Shown here: piece after piece, positions 1 through 7,957 of the stretch
How positions within the stretch are numbered: the first letter of the stretch is position 1
Layout: each line of letters begins with the position of its first letter
Source of the DNA: DATKWS01 sp035529435
GTDB lineage: Bacteria; Krumholzibacteriota; Krumholzibacteriia; Krumholzibacteriales; Krumholzibacteriaceae
Length of the DNA stretch: 25,062 nucleotides
Assembly: GCA_035529435.1 (NCBI GenBank)
Contig: DATKWS010000117.1
Span: 1 to 25,062 of the forward strand
Reading direction: 5' to 3'
Program-made: the position numbers and the translations under genes
The notes under the pieces: model-generated
What the model saw: the letters and a program-made list of their open reading frames with translations, nothing else
Databases searched by the model: none
What the model was told of the DNA's origin: nothing

Positions 1-21
1 TGCACTGACGGGAGTCGACCG

Positions 22-999
22 GTGAAACGACGCAAGGCGAAGCGGATCTGCACGGCGATGCAGCATTCCTCTGTCGCTGTTATCGGCGATATCATGCTCG
101 ACCGGTACATCTGGGGACAGGTGGACAGAATCAGTCCCGAAGCCCCCGTGCCGGTGGTTGCGGTCGAGCGTACCGATGTACGGCCCGGCGGGGCGGCCAA
201 TGTCGCCTGGAACCTGATCGCGCTGGGATCGCGGGCGAGGCTTGTCGGCGTCATCGGCAGGGACCAGCAGGCCAGGGAAATCAAGAAATTAATAGAAGGG
301 AACGGTATTCCAACCGATTTTCTCGTGACCGACGGAGACCGGGTCACCACCGAGAAGATCAGGATCGTCGCGCACAACCAGCAGGTCGTTCGCGCCGATT
401 TCGAGACGAATGGCGAGATCGGCGGACGGGCCATGGGGCGGCTGATCGACGCCGTGGAGCGGGCCGTCTCCGGTGTGAACGCGGTCGTCGTATCCGATTA
501 CGGCAAGGGCGTCGTATCCGCTCCCGTGATGGATCTACTGCGCGAGCGCTGTCTCGATGCGGGCATTCCCATTCTGGTCGATCCGAAGGAGGGGCATTTT
601 TCCCTCTATCGAAAGGCATACGCCATCACGCCGAATAAGAAGGAAGCGGGTGGATTCTACAACGAGAGGATCAGGAGCGGCGAGGATCTGGAACGGATCG
701 GACGGTCGCTCCTGCGGGATCTCGAAGCGCGGTACGTCCTGATCACGAGGGGGGAGGAGGGAATGACCCTCTTCGAGGAGGGCCGCCGGTCGCACCACGT
801 TCCCGCACGGGCCAGGGAGGTGTATGATGTAACGGGGGCGGGGGATACGGTGATCAGCGTGCTCGCGGCCGCCGTGGCCGCGGGGGCCTCGGTCAAGGAC
901 GCCATAGAGCTGGCAAACGCGGCGGCCGGTATCGTGATCCGCGAGCTCGGGACCGCCGCCGTTCGGGCGGACGAACTCGTCGCCGCATTTCACCCATAG
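22..999 (+). CDS. rfaE1: D-glycero-beta-D-manno-heptose-7-phosphate kinase (RfaE/HldE domain I)
   Basis: A ribokinase/PfkB-family sugar kinase of the RfaE domain I type. It phosphorylates D-glycero-D-manno-heptose 7-phosphate to the 1,7-bisphosphate in the cytoplasm for ADP-heptose, an LPS inner-core precursor. Visible motifs are GDIMLDRYIWG (residues 22-32), the sugar-binding RPGGAANVA near 54-62, and DVTGAGDT at 269-276 with the catalytic base Asp275. At 325 aa it matches the stand-alone kinase; proteobacterial HldE is this domain fused to the nucleotidyltransferase, which here is the next gene, 10 bases downstream. The GTG start has a GGGAG element at 10-14, 7 bases upstream. The reading frame stays open to the left edge of the window, so an earlier start cannot be excluded. 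The family is certain; the exact heptose substrate is inferred from the neighbour. Confidence 0.93.
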   Translation: MKRRKAKRICTAMQHSSVAVIGDIMLDRYIWGQVDRISPEAPVPVVAVERTDVRPGGAANVAWNLIALGSRARLVGVIGRDQQAREIKKLIEGNGIPTDFLVTDGDRVTTEKIRIVAHNQQVVRADFETNGEIGGRAMGRLIDAVERAVSGVNAVVVSDYGKGVVSAPVMDLLRERCLDAGIPILVDPKEGHFSLYRKAYAITPNKKEAGGFYNERIRSGEDLERIGRSLLRDLEARYVLITRGEEGMTLFEEGRRSHHVPARAREVYDVTGAGDTVISVLAAAVAAGASVKDAIELANAAAGIVIRELGTAAVRADELVAAFHP

Positions 1000-1009
1000 A
1001 GCGGAAAGC

Positions 1010-1474
1010 ATGGAGAGCAGGATTCTGGCACCACCGAAGCTCGAATCGTTCCGGCGCACGCACCGGAACAAAAGGATCGTTTTCACCAACGGGTGCTTCG
1101 ATATATTGCACCGTGGGCATGTGGCGCTTCTCCTCGAGGCGAAACGGCTCGGTGACGTCCTCGTCGTCGGGATCAACAGCGATCAATCGATGCACAGGCT
1201 CAAGGGCCCCTCCCGCCCGCTGGTGAACGAGGATGACAGGGCGTTTTTACTGCTCCAGCTGCGCCCCGTCGATTACGTGACGGTATTCGGGGAGGATACG
1301 CCGCTCGAGACGATACGGGCGCTCGAGCCCGATGTGCTCGTAAAGGGCGGCGAGTACGAGCGCGAGGGCATTGTCGGCGCCGACTTCGTCGAGGAACGGG
1401 GGGGGACGGTGGTACGTGTGGCGATGGTCGGGGGGTACTCGACGAGAGGATTCATCGAGAAGATACGGGGGTAG
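1010..1474 (+). CDS. rfaE2: D-glycero-beta-D-manno-heptose 1-phosphate adenylyltransferase (RfaE domain II)
   Basis: A cytidylyltransferase-fold nucleotidyltransferase that joins ATP and heptose 1-phosphate to give ADP-heptose. The signature NGCFDILHRGH lies at residues 27-37 and includes the HxGH nucleotide-binding motif (His34, His37). The family's KGGEY and GYSTRGFI segments are in the C-terminal half. At 154 aa it has the usual length of a stand-alone RfaE domain II. It follows the kinase by 10 bases, so the two are surely co-transcribed and form a split HldE. The ATG start follows a purine-rich GCGGAAA. An 80-base gap with no strong signal separates it from the next gene. Confidence 0.93.
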   Translation: MESRILAPPKLESFRRTHRNKRIVFTNGCFDILHRGHVALLLEAKRLGDVLVVGINSDQSMHRLKGPSRPLVNEDDRAFLLLQLRPVDYVTVFGEDTPLETIRALEPDVLVKGGEYEREGIVGADFVEERGGTVVRVAMVGGYSTRGFIEKIRG

Positions 1475-1554
1475 GCACGCAGCGCTTGTCTGAGGGCGGC
1501 GGCTGTGCGTACAATCGCACCGGCTGTTGTTCGGGCATCATCATCTGGAGGTGA

Positions 1555-2892
1555 ATGAAAACGGTTATGGGCACAGAACAGAGACGAATCGTGATCATGG
1601 GAGCCGCGGGAAGGGATTTCCACAACTTCAACATGTTGTACCGCGGTAACGATGCCGTGCGCGTGGTGGCCTTCACGGCAACGCAGATACCGGATATCGA
1701 GGGACGGAGGTATCCACCGGAACTCGCCGGCGATCTCTATCCAGACGGCATACCGATTCTACCCGAGGAGGAGCTGGAGGAGCTGATCCGCAGGGAGAAG
1801 GTGGATGAGGTTCTCTTCGCATACAGTGACGTCGCCAACCAGTTCGTGATGGAGAAGGCGCAGCGTGTCAACGCGATCGGCGCACATTTCACCGTCGCCG
1901 GCGTCGGACCGACCATGGTCGAGAGCACGAAGCCGGTCGTTTCGATCTGCGCGGTGCGGACGGGGTGCGGGAAAAGCCAGACGACCCGTCGCGTCGCGCA
2001 GCTTCTCATCGATGCGGGCAAGAAGGTCGTCGCGATCAGGCATCCGATGCCGTACGGCGATCTGGTGAAGCAGCGGGTTCAGCGTTTCGCCACCCTGGAG
2101 GACCTGAAAAAGCACGAGTGCACGATCGAGGAGATAGAGGAATACGAGCCCCATATCGTTCGCGACGTGATCGTGTATGCGGGGGTCGATTACGAGGCGA
2201 TACTGCGGGAGGCCGAAAAGGAGGCCGATGTCATCCTCTGGGACGGCGGCAACAACGACACGTCATTCTACCGGAGCGATCTGCACATCGTCGTCGTTGA
2301 TCCACACCGGCCCGGACACGAGCTTCTCTACTACCCCGGCATGACCAATATTCTCATGGCCGATGTCGTTGTGATCAACAAGATCGACACGGCCGATCTG
2401 GCGGGGATACAAGAGGTGCGGCGGAACATCGGCGCTTTGAATCCGAACGCCCTCGTGATCGACGCCGCCTCGCCGCTGAGCGTGGAGAACGGTGAAATGA
2501 TACGGGGAAAGCGGGTACTCTGCGTCGAGGATGGACCGACCCTGACGCACGGGGGGATGAAATACGGGGCGGCGGTGATGGCCGCCCGGAAATTCCAGGC
2601 CGCCGAGATCATCGATCCCCGGCCGTTCGCGACGGGGAAGATGCAACGCACTTTCGAGAGATACCCGGAGATTGGTCACCTGCTCCCCGCCATGGGGTAC
2701 GGGAAAGAACAGGTGGCGGATCTCGAAGCGACGATCGCCGAGGTCGACTGCGACCTCGTCGTGATCGGCACGCCGATCGATCTCACGAGGATCGTGAAGA
2801 TACGGCAGCCGGTGGTCCGCGTCATGTACGACCTGGCGGAGATCGGCCGTCCCGATCTCTCCGACGCCCTGAAAGGGGTGCTACTGGCGTGA
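1555..2892 (+). CDS. Cyclic 2,3-diphosphoglycerate synthetase-like P-loop NTPase
   Basis: A 445-aa soluble protein matching the family named after archaeal cyclic 2,3-diphosphoglycerate synthetase, also annotated as 'GTPase' in many uncultured bacteria. Residues about 11-125 form an N-terminal Rossmann-like domain (IVIMGAAGRDFHNFN). The P-loop is non-canonical, AVRTGCGKSQTT from about residue 133, lacking the first Gly of GxxxxGKS. It is followed by a Walker B-like WDGGNND (229-235) and NKID (275-278), which suggests a SIMIBI-class fold. In archaea the enzyme closes 2,3-bisphosphoglycerate into a cyclic anhydride using ATP; whether bacterial members do so is unproven. Start choice: ATG 1555 sits only one base after GGAGGTG (1547-1553), while ATG 1567 sits about 12 bases after it, so either may be used. 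sucC follows after 60 bases. Confidence 0.8.
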   Translation: MKTVMGTEQRRIVIMGAAGRDFHNFNMLYRGNDAVRVVAFTATQIPDIEGRRYPPELAGDLYPDGIPILPEEELEELIRREKVDEVLFAYSDVANQFVMEKAQRVNAIGAHFTVAGVGPTMVESTKPVVSICAVRTGCGKSQTTRRVAQLLIDAGKKVVAIRHPMPYGDLVKQRVQRFATLEDLKKHECTIEEIEEYEPHIVRDVIVYAGVDYEAILREAEKEADVILWDGGNNDTSFYRSDLHIVVVDPHRPGHELLYYPGMTNILMADVVVINKIDTADLAGIQEVRRNIGALNPNALVIDAASPLSVENGEMIRGKRVLCVEDGPTLTHGGMKYGAAVMAARKFQAAEIIDPRPFATGKMQRTFERYPEIGHLLPAMGYGKEQVADLEATIAEVDCDLVVIGTPIDLTRIVKIRQPVVRVMYDLAEIGRPDLSDALKGVLLA

Positions 2893-2952
2893 ACTGTTTT
2901 ATTAAACGATTAATGCAACAGATTGATTTGAAATGAATAATGGAGGTTTTAT

Positions 2953-4086
2953 GTGAAGATTCACGAGTACCAGGCGCGGGGAGTCTTCGAACGGTTCGGA
3001 ATGCCGGTACCCCCGTCCCGCTTGATCACCGAGCCTGAGGCGGCACGCGCGGTGGCCGAGGAACTCGGTTGCCCGGTCGTCGTCAAGGCGCAGGTTCTCG
3101 TCGGGGGACGCGGCAAGGCGGGCGGCGTCAAGCTCGCCGCGAATCCCGGGGAGGCGGTTGCGAAGGCGAAGGACATTCTCGGCATGAATATCAAGGGACT
3201 CACCGTCGAGAAGGTACTGGTGGCGCGGGCGGTCGATATCGAACGCGAATTCTATGCCGGGATACTGTTCGACCGCAAGACCCGAAAACCGCTCATGATG
3301 GTTTCCCCCGCGGGGGGCATCGAAATCGAGGAGGTGGCGCGGACGGCGCCGGAGAAGATACTGAAGGTCGTGATCGATCCGGTGTGCGGCATCCTTCCGT
3401 TCCAGTTACGGCGCATGACAGCATTCCTCTCGGGTGACAGAGCCGTCGCCAAGCAGATCGCCCCGGTCCTCTTCGCACTGTACGAAGCGTTCATGGGAGT
3501 CGATGCCTCGCTGGCCGAGATCAATCCCCTCGTCCAAAGCCCCGATGGCGCCGTCTGGGCGATCGACGCGAAGATCAACATCGATGACAACGGTCTCCAC
3601 CGCCAGAAGGAGATGGCCGGATTCAGGGATGTCGCTGCCGAGGACCCCGGTGAGGTCGAGGCGCGCGAGAACGATCTCTCCTTCGTGAAGCTGGACGGTA
3701 CGATCGGTTGTATCGTGAACGGCGCCGGTCTCGCGATGGCGACGATGGACATGATCAAGTATTACGGCGCGGAGCCGGCCAATTTCCTCGATATCGGCGG
3801 GAGCTCGAGCCCGCAGAAGGTGCTTTCGGCCATGCGGATCATACTCCGCGATGAGAACGTGAAATCGATTCTCATCAATATATTCGGCGGTATCACGCGG
3901 TGTGACGATGTGGCCTCGGGGATCATCGAGGCAAAGAAAGAGCTTGGAATCGAAGTACCACTCGTCGTTCGGCTCACCGGCACCAACGAGGAACCCGCGC
4001 GGGAGATGCTCGCCGGAACGGACCTCATACCGGCCGCCACGATGGAAGAAGGGGTGCGAAAGGCGATCGTTGCGGCCCGGCAATGA
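2953..4086 (+). CDS. sucC: Succinyl-CoA synthetase (ADP-forming) beta subunit
   Basis: The beta subunit of succinate-CoA ligase, an ATP-grasp enzyme of the TCA cycle that makes ATP from succinyl-CoA together with SucD. The protein starts MKIHEYQARGVFERFG, has the Gly-rich nucleotide-binding GGRGKAGGVK near residue 51, AEINPLV in the metal-binding region, and the conserved INIFGGITRCD that contacts the phosphate of the alpha subunit's histidine. At 377 aa it is of normal length. The GTG start is 5 bases after GGAGGT (2942-2947); an ATG two bases earlier runs straight into TGA in another frame. The 60 bases upstream (2893-2952) are strikingly AT-rich for this genome and may hold a promoter, but I found no convincing -35/-10 pair. 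Confidence 0.96.
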   Translation: MKIHEYQARGVFERFGMPVPPSRLITEPEAARAVAEELGCPVVVKAQVLVGGRGKAGGVKLAANPGEAVAKAKDILGMNIKGLTVEKVLVARAVDIEREFYAGILFDRKTRKPLMMVSPAGGIEIEEVARTAPEKILKVVIDPVCGILPFQLRRMTAFLSGDRAVAKQIAPVLFALYEAFMGVDASLAEINPLVQSPDGAVWAIDAKINIDDNGLHRQKEMAGFRDVAAEDPGEVEARENDLSFVKLDGTIGCIVNGAGLAMATMDMIKYYGAEPANFLDIGGSSSPQKVLSAMRIILRDENVKSILINIFGGITRCDDVASGIIEAKKELGIEVPLVVRLTGTNEEPAREMLAGTDLIPAATMEEGVRKAIVAARQ

Positions 4087-4089
4087 GCG

Positions 4090-4110
4090 GGCGGTGCGTG
4101 GTGTACCGCC
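4090..4110 (+). other. Small hairpin in the sucC-sucD gap
   Basis: GGCGGT (4090-4095) and ACCGCC (4105-4110) are perfect complements around a 9-base loop, starting 4 bases after the sucC stop codon. No T-run follows, so it is unlikely to be an intrinsic terminator. It could stabilise the upstream message or reduce read-through. The sucC-sucD gap of 96 bases is longer than usual for this pair. Confidence 0.3.
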
Positions 4111-4182
4111 GGTGAACGACGACGCTTCGCCGTCAATGCAGACGAAACATGTTGAGGATCCGCAACCGCAAGGGAGGGTGCA

Positions 4183-5055
4183 TTGAGTATTCTGGTCGAT
4201 GACACGACACGGTTGATCGTTCAGGGAATCACGGGTAGGGACGGCGCGTTCCACGCCAGCCAGATGCTCGCGTATGGAACAAAGGTCGTGGGCGGCGTCA
4301 CACCGGGCAAGGGGGGGCAAAGAAACGAGGACGGCATACCCATCTTCGATTTCATGGAGGAGGCGGTCGCCGAGACCGGAGCCAACACGAGCGTCATCTA
4401 CGTACCCGCCGCATTCGCCGCCGATGCGATCTGCGAGGCGGCCGATGCGGGAGTGCGGCTCGTCGTGTGCATATCGGAAGGGATTCCGGTCCGGGATATG
4501 GTCAAGGTCCTCCCGTACATACGCGAACGAGGCACCCGCCTGATCGGGCCGAACAGCCCCGGCGTCATTACACCGGGAAAGGCCAAGGTCGGCATCATGC
4601 CCGGAGAGATCCATACGCCGGGCGCCGTGGGTGTCGTATCACGCAGCGGCACCCTCACGTACGAGGTCGTCTACCACCTGTCACAGAACGGAATCGGGCA
4701 GTCGACGTGCATGGGGATCGGCGGCGATCCGATCGTCGGAACCAACCTGCTCGATGCCATGGATCTCTTTGCCGTGGACGAGGATACGGAGGTCGTTGTT
4801 CTGATCGGTGAAATCGGGGGGAACGACGAGGAGGAGGCGGCGGCGCGCATCGTGGCAGGATATCCCAAGAAGGCCGCCGCGTTCATAGCCGGCAGGACCG
4901 CCCCGCCGGGAAAACGCATGGGGCACGCCGGTGCGATCGTGACGGGCGGAACGGGGACGGCCGCCGAGAAGGTCGCCGCGTTCGAGGCCGCCGGTGTCGA
5001 GGTGGCCGCCGTTCCGGCGGAGATCGCCGATATCGTGAAACGGCTCCTCTCCTGA
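4183..5055 (+). CDS. sucD: Succinyl-CoA synthetase alpha subunit
   Basis: The alpha subunit of succinate-CoA ligase, which binds CoA and carries the phosphohistidine intermediate. Visible are the CoA-binding Rossmann segment (IVQGITGRDGAFH, from residue 12), the IGPNSPGVI stretch, SRSGTLTYEV, and GHAGAIVTGG with the phosphorylated histidine at about His248. At 290 aa it is full length. Translation starts at TTG, chosen because GGGAGGG (4172-4178) lies 4 bases before it and because residue 1 then aligns with the family's short N-terminus. It pairs with sucC, 96 bases upstream. Confidence 0.96.
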   Translation: MSILVDDTTRLIVQGITGRDGAFHASQMLAYGTKVVGGVTPGKGGQRNEDGIPIFDFMEEAVAETGANTSVIYVPAAFAADAICEAADAGVRLVVCISEGIPVRDMVKVLPYIRERGTRLIGPNSPGVITPGKAKVGIMPGEIHTPGAVGVVSRSGTLTYEVVYHLSQNGIGQSTCMGIGGDPIVGTNLLDAMDLFAVDEDTEVVVLIGEIGGNDEEEAAARIVAGYPKKAAAFIAGRTAPPGKRMGHAGAIVTGGTGTAAEKVAAFEAAGVEVAAVPAEIADIVKRLLS

Positions 5056-5071
5056 CGGCGCCAAAAAGAGC

Positions 5072-5100
5072 TTGCGATCCAAAGCCAGCCACAGTAATAT
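5072..5100 (+). promoter_or_regulatory. Possible sigma-70-type promoter ahead of the DUF177-rpmF-plsX-fab cluster
   Basis: TTGCGA (5072-5077) and TAATAT (5095-5100) are separated by 17 bases; each matches four of six consensus positions. Transcription would begin near 5107, almost at ATG 5110, so the first message would be nearly leaderless. The gap also marks the change from sucCD to the lipid cluster. Seen by eye only. Confidence 0.35.
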
Positions 5101-5109
5101 AACTACCTT

Positions 5110-5640
5110 ATGGATAAAGAAGTTTCAGGAATGGAGATAGATCTCGGTTCCGTGAAGGACCGTTGGAACTTCACCTTTCACGGGATCTTCGGTGTACCGG
5201 ACCAGGATGGAAACGAGCGATGCTTCCATGCAACGGTCAACGGCATGGTAACGCGGATGGGCAGCCGGTTGCTGCTCCGCGCCGCCATATCGGGGACGGT
5301 GCGGCTCGAGTGCAGCGCGTGTATCGAAGCGTTCGATATGCCGCTTCAGACGGAATTGACCATCGTGTTTCACCATGGGCAGGTACCGCATGACGTGGAT
5401 GAGGACGATCTCGTGCCGCTCACCGAGGCGGATGAGGGTGGATACGACATCCTGCCACGCGTGCGGGAGGTGGTGATCCTGGAATTTCCGATACGGTGTC
5501 TCTGTAGGGAGGATTGCAAGGGGCTGTGTCCGCGGTGTGGATCGAACCTGAACCACGGTCCCTGCACATGCATACAGAGGGAGGATGATCCGCGCTGGGC
5601 TCAATTGAAAAAATTATTGAATAACGGTGAAAAAAGGTGA
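5110..5640 (+). CDS. DUF177 (YceD-like) protein
   Basis: A 176-aa member of the DUF177/YceD family, which in most bacteria lies directly upstream of rpmF, as here. E. coli YceD has been linked to 23S rRNA accumulation; its biochemical role is not settled. The C-terminal half has the family's cysteine cluster: LECSAC near residues 60-65, then CREDCKGLCPRCG and CTC near 136-160, likely a metal site. Two starts are possible: ATG 5110 has no Shine-Dalgarno sequence but lies at the end of a candidate promoter; ATG 5131 has AGGA only one base upstream. The first is used here. rpmF follows after 28 bases, implying one transcript. Confidence 0.88.
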   Translation: MDKEVSGMEIDLGSVKDRWNFTFHGIFGVPDQDGNERCFHATVNGMVTRMGSRLLLRAAISGTVRLECSACIEAFDMPLQTELTIVFHHGQVPHDVDEDDLVPLTEADEGGYDILPRVREVVILEFPIRCLCREDCKGLCPRCGSNLNHGPCTCIQREDDPRWAQLKKLLNNGEKR

Positions 5641-5668
5641 ATATTCCCCGGAATGGGAGGAATAGAAT

Positions 5669-5860
5669 ATGGCAGTACCGAAACATAGAACATCGAAGGC
5701 CCGGAAAAGGAAACGCCGGACACACTGGAAAACGTCCGCACCAGCGCTGACGAAGTGTACGCACTGTCATCAGTCGAAGCCGCCCCACATCGTTTGCCCG
5801 AATTGCGGTTACTATGCGGGGCGCGAGTTCGTAAAGCCCAAGGTCAAAGAGGGTAAGTAG
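5669..5860 (+). CDS. rpmF: 50S ribosomal protein L32
   Basis: A 63-aa ribosomal protein L32. The basic N-terminus MAVPKHRTSKARKRKRR is typical. Two CxxC pairs (CTHC near residues 30-33 and CPNC near 43-46) form the zinc ribbon of the zinc-binding form of L32. GGGAGGA ends 8 bases before the ATG. The order DUF177-rpmF-plsX-fab is a classic bacterial arrangement that links ribosome supply to lipid synthesis through one transcript. Confidence 0.97.
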   Translation: MAVPKHRTSKARKRKRRTHWKTSAPALTKCTHCHQSKPPHIVCPNCGYYAGREFVKPKVKEGK

Positions 5861-5941
5861 TTCCGCGTACGGTTGTGGCGGAGTCGAATGAGGGGCCGGG
5901 AGCGGCGGAGAGGTCCCCCCCGGTCCTGTATGAGAGTGCCG

Positions 5942-6943
5942 ATGAGAATTGCTCTTGATGCAATGGGGGGTGACAAGGCCCCTGTTAGGATCGTCGATGG
6001 TGCGGTTGAAGCGGTACGCGAAACGAAGGGGAGGGTCGAGGTCGTCCTCGTCGGTGCGCGTGAAGCGATAGAACGGTATATCGCGGAACAACACTGGAGT
6101 ACCGAATTTCTCGACATCGTGGACGCTCCGGAAGTGATTGGGATGTCCGAGAGTCCCGCTACGGCGATCAGGCGCAAGCGTAACTCCTCGATCTCAGTTG
6201 CCATGAAGCTCCAGAAGGAGGGTGGTGCATCGGCGGTTGTCAGCGCCGGCAACACGGGCGCCGTGGTCGCGAGCTCACTACTCTCGCTCGGGAGGCTGCC
6301 GGGAATCGACCGTCCGGCGATCGCCATCTTCATGCCGACACGCAACGGCGGGACCGTTCTTCTCGACGGCGGCGCCAACTCGGACTGCAACCCGCACAAC
6401 CTCCTCCAGTTCGCCTTCATGGGTTCCGTGTACGCGGAGACGATACTGGGGCGCGTCACCCCGCGGATCGGACTCCTCAGCATCGGGGAGGAGAGCTCGA
6501 AGGGGAACGAGCTGACCAGGCAGGCGCACGAGCTGCTCCTCCAGAGTGATCTCAATTTCGTGGGAAACGTGGAGGGCCGGGACATATTCGTCGGGTCGGT
6601 CGATGTCGTCGTGACGGACGGATTCGTCGGGAACATACTTTTGAAATTTACAGAGAGTATCATTTATTATATAAACAGCTTGATCAAGGAAGAGGTTGTT
6701 AAGAGTCTGATGGCGAAGATCGGCGCCACCATGATGAAACCGGTGTTCCGGAGTTTGAAGCGGACGCTCGATTACGCCGAGTACGGGGGAGCCCCGCTCC
6801 TCGGCATCAACGGTGTGACGATCATCTGTCACGGCGGCAGCTCGAGCCTCGCGATCAAGAATGCGATTCTTGCCGCGGAGCGGTTCGTGACGGGCGGGAT
6901 AAACAGCATTATCCGGACCAAGGCGGAGGAATCCCGGGCGTGA
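5942..6943 (+). CDS. plsX: Phosphate acyltransferase PlsX
   Basis: Acyl-ACP:phosphate acyltransferase. It converts acyl-ACP to acyl-phosphate, the donor used by PlsY in the first step of phosphatidic acid synthesis, and works as a peripheral cytoplasmic enzyme. The start MRIALDAMGGDKAP is the family hallmark; SAGNTGA (about residues 99-105), DGGAN and VVVTDGFVGN follow. At 333 aa the length is normal. The start at 5942 is chosen because it places the hallmark at residue 1. An in-frame ATG at 5930 would add only four residues. The reading frame extends further upstream without family similarity. The stop overlaps the fabH start by 4 bases (GTGA). Confidence 0.95.
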   Translation: MRIALDAMGGDKAPVRIVDGAVEAVRETKGRVEVVLVGAREAIERYIAEQHWSTEFLDIVDAPEVIGMSESPATAIRRKRNSSISVAMKLQKEGGASAVVSAGNTGAVVASSLLSLGRLPGIDRPAIAIFMPTRNGGTVLLDGGANSDCNPHNLLQFAFMGSVYAETILGRVTPRIGLLSIGEESSKGNELTRQAHELLLQSDLNFVGNVEGRDIFVGSVDVVVTDGFVGNILLKFTESIIYYINSLIKEEVVKSLMAKIGATMMKPVFRSLKRTLDYAEYGGAPLLGINGVTIICHGGSSSLAIKNAILAAERFVTGGINSIIRTKAEESRA

Positions 6944-7938
6944 TTGCAAAAAAGCAGGACAGGGGAGCGCGTATTTCGGGAATCGGCTACTATGTCCCGG
7001 AGCTCGTGCTTTCCAACTTCGATTTCGAGAAGATGGTCGAAACCTCGGACGAGTGGATCGTGACGCGATCGGGGATCCGTGAGCGGCACATCGCCGCCGA
7101 TGATCAGGCATCGAGCGATATGGCGATCGAGGCGGCGAAGAACGCCATGAAGGATGCGCGCGTCGAAGCGGAGAGTATCGATCTCATCGTCGTGGGCACC
7201 GTGACGCCGGACATGCCGTTGCCCTCGACGGCCTGTATCGTACAGGACAAGCTTGGCGCGACATCGGCATCGGCCTTCGACGTTACGGCCGCTTGTTCCG
7301 GTTTCATATACGGTGTCACCGTCGCCGAATCGATGATAGCGACCGGCAAGGTTGAGTGTGCACTCGTCGTGGGCGTCGAGACGCTCTCTCGGATACTCGA
7401 TTTCAGGGACCGGACGACCTGCGTGCTGTTCGGTGACGGTGCCGGAGCGGCGATCCTCGAACCGTGCCCCCGGGGCGAGGGAATACTCAGCACCTACATG
7501 CAGAGCGACGGTTCGTACGGCGAGCTTCTCTATCTGCCCGGAGGAGGTTCCCGCTGGCCCATCACGGAACGGCGCCTGAAAAACAGGGATCGGTACGTGA
7601 AGATGAAGGGGGACGGTCTGTTCAAGTACGCCGTCAAGGCGATGGTCGATGCGGCGCATCATGCACTCGATGCCGCCGATCTCACGACGGAGGATGTTCG
7701 CTACCTCATACCGCATCAGGCCAACATCCGGATCATCGAGGGTGTGAGAAAAAGATTGAAGTTATCAAAAGAACAAGTTGTCGTGAATATAGATAGAATC
7801 GGGAATACGTCATCGGCGAGCATTCCGATCGCCCTCGGCGAGATCAAGGAGCGTGGAATGCTGAAGAAGGGCGATATCGTCATCATGGTTGCCTTCGGCG
7901 GCGGATTGACGTGGGGGTCGGTGCTATTCAGGAACTAG
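6940..7938 (+). CDS. fabH: 3-oxoacyl-ACP synthase III
   Basis: Beta-ketoacyl-ACP synthase III, which starts fatty-acid synthesis by condensing acetyl-CoA (or another short acyl-CoA) with malonyl-ACP. The catalytic triad is complete: Cys119 in AACSG, His259 in PHQAN and Asn289 in IGNTSSAS. DEWIVTRSGIRERH (residues 37-50) and GDGAGAA (165-171) are further family signatures. At 332 aa it is full length. The GTG start overlaps the plsX stop by 4 bases, which indicates translational coupling. Confidence 0.97.
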   Translation: MIAKKQDRGARISGIGYYVPELVLSNFDFEKMVETSDEWIVTRSGIRERHIAADDQASSDMAIEAAKNAMKDARVEAESIDLIVVGTVTPDMPLPSTACIVQDKLGATSASAFDVTAACSGFIYGVTVAESMIATGKVECALVVGVETLSRILDFRDRTTCVLFGDGAGAAILEPCPRGEGILSTYMQSDGSYGELLYLPGGGSRWPITERRLKNRDRYVKMKGDGLFKYAVKAMVDAAHHALDAADLTTEDVRYLIPHQANIRIIEGVRKRLKLSKEQVVVNIDRIGNTSSASIPIALGEIKERGMLKKGDIVIMVAFGGGLTWGSVLFRN

Positions 7939-7957
7939 GCGGTACAGCGGAGGCAGC

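Noticed and set aside
1475..1554. Possible small RNA or riboswitch in the 80-base gap before the cDPGS-like gene
   Set aside because: I found only imperfect short complementarity and no known riboswitch core.
3406..4614. A 402-codon open frame on the minus strand across sucC and sucD
   Set aside because: It is antisense to two certain genes and crosses their gap. Its sequence shows no known motif and it follows from the GC-rich codon pattern of the real genes.
5812..6663. A 283-codon minus-strand open frame over rpmF and plsX
   Set aside because: Antisense to strongly conserved plsX; Ser/Pro/Thr-rich shadow composition with no ribosome-binding site.
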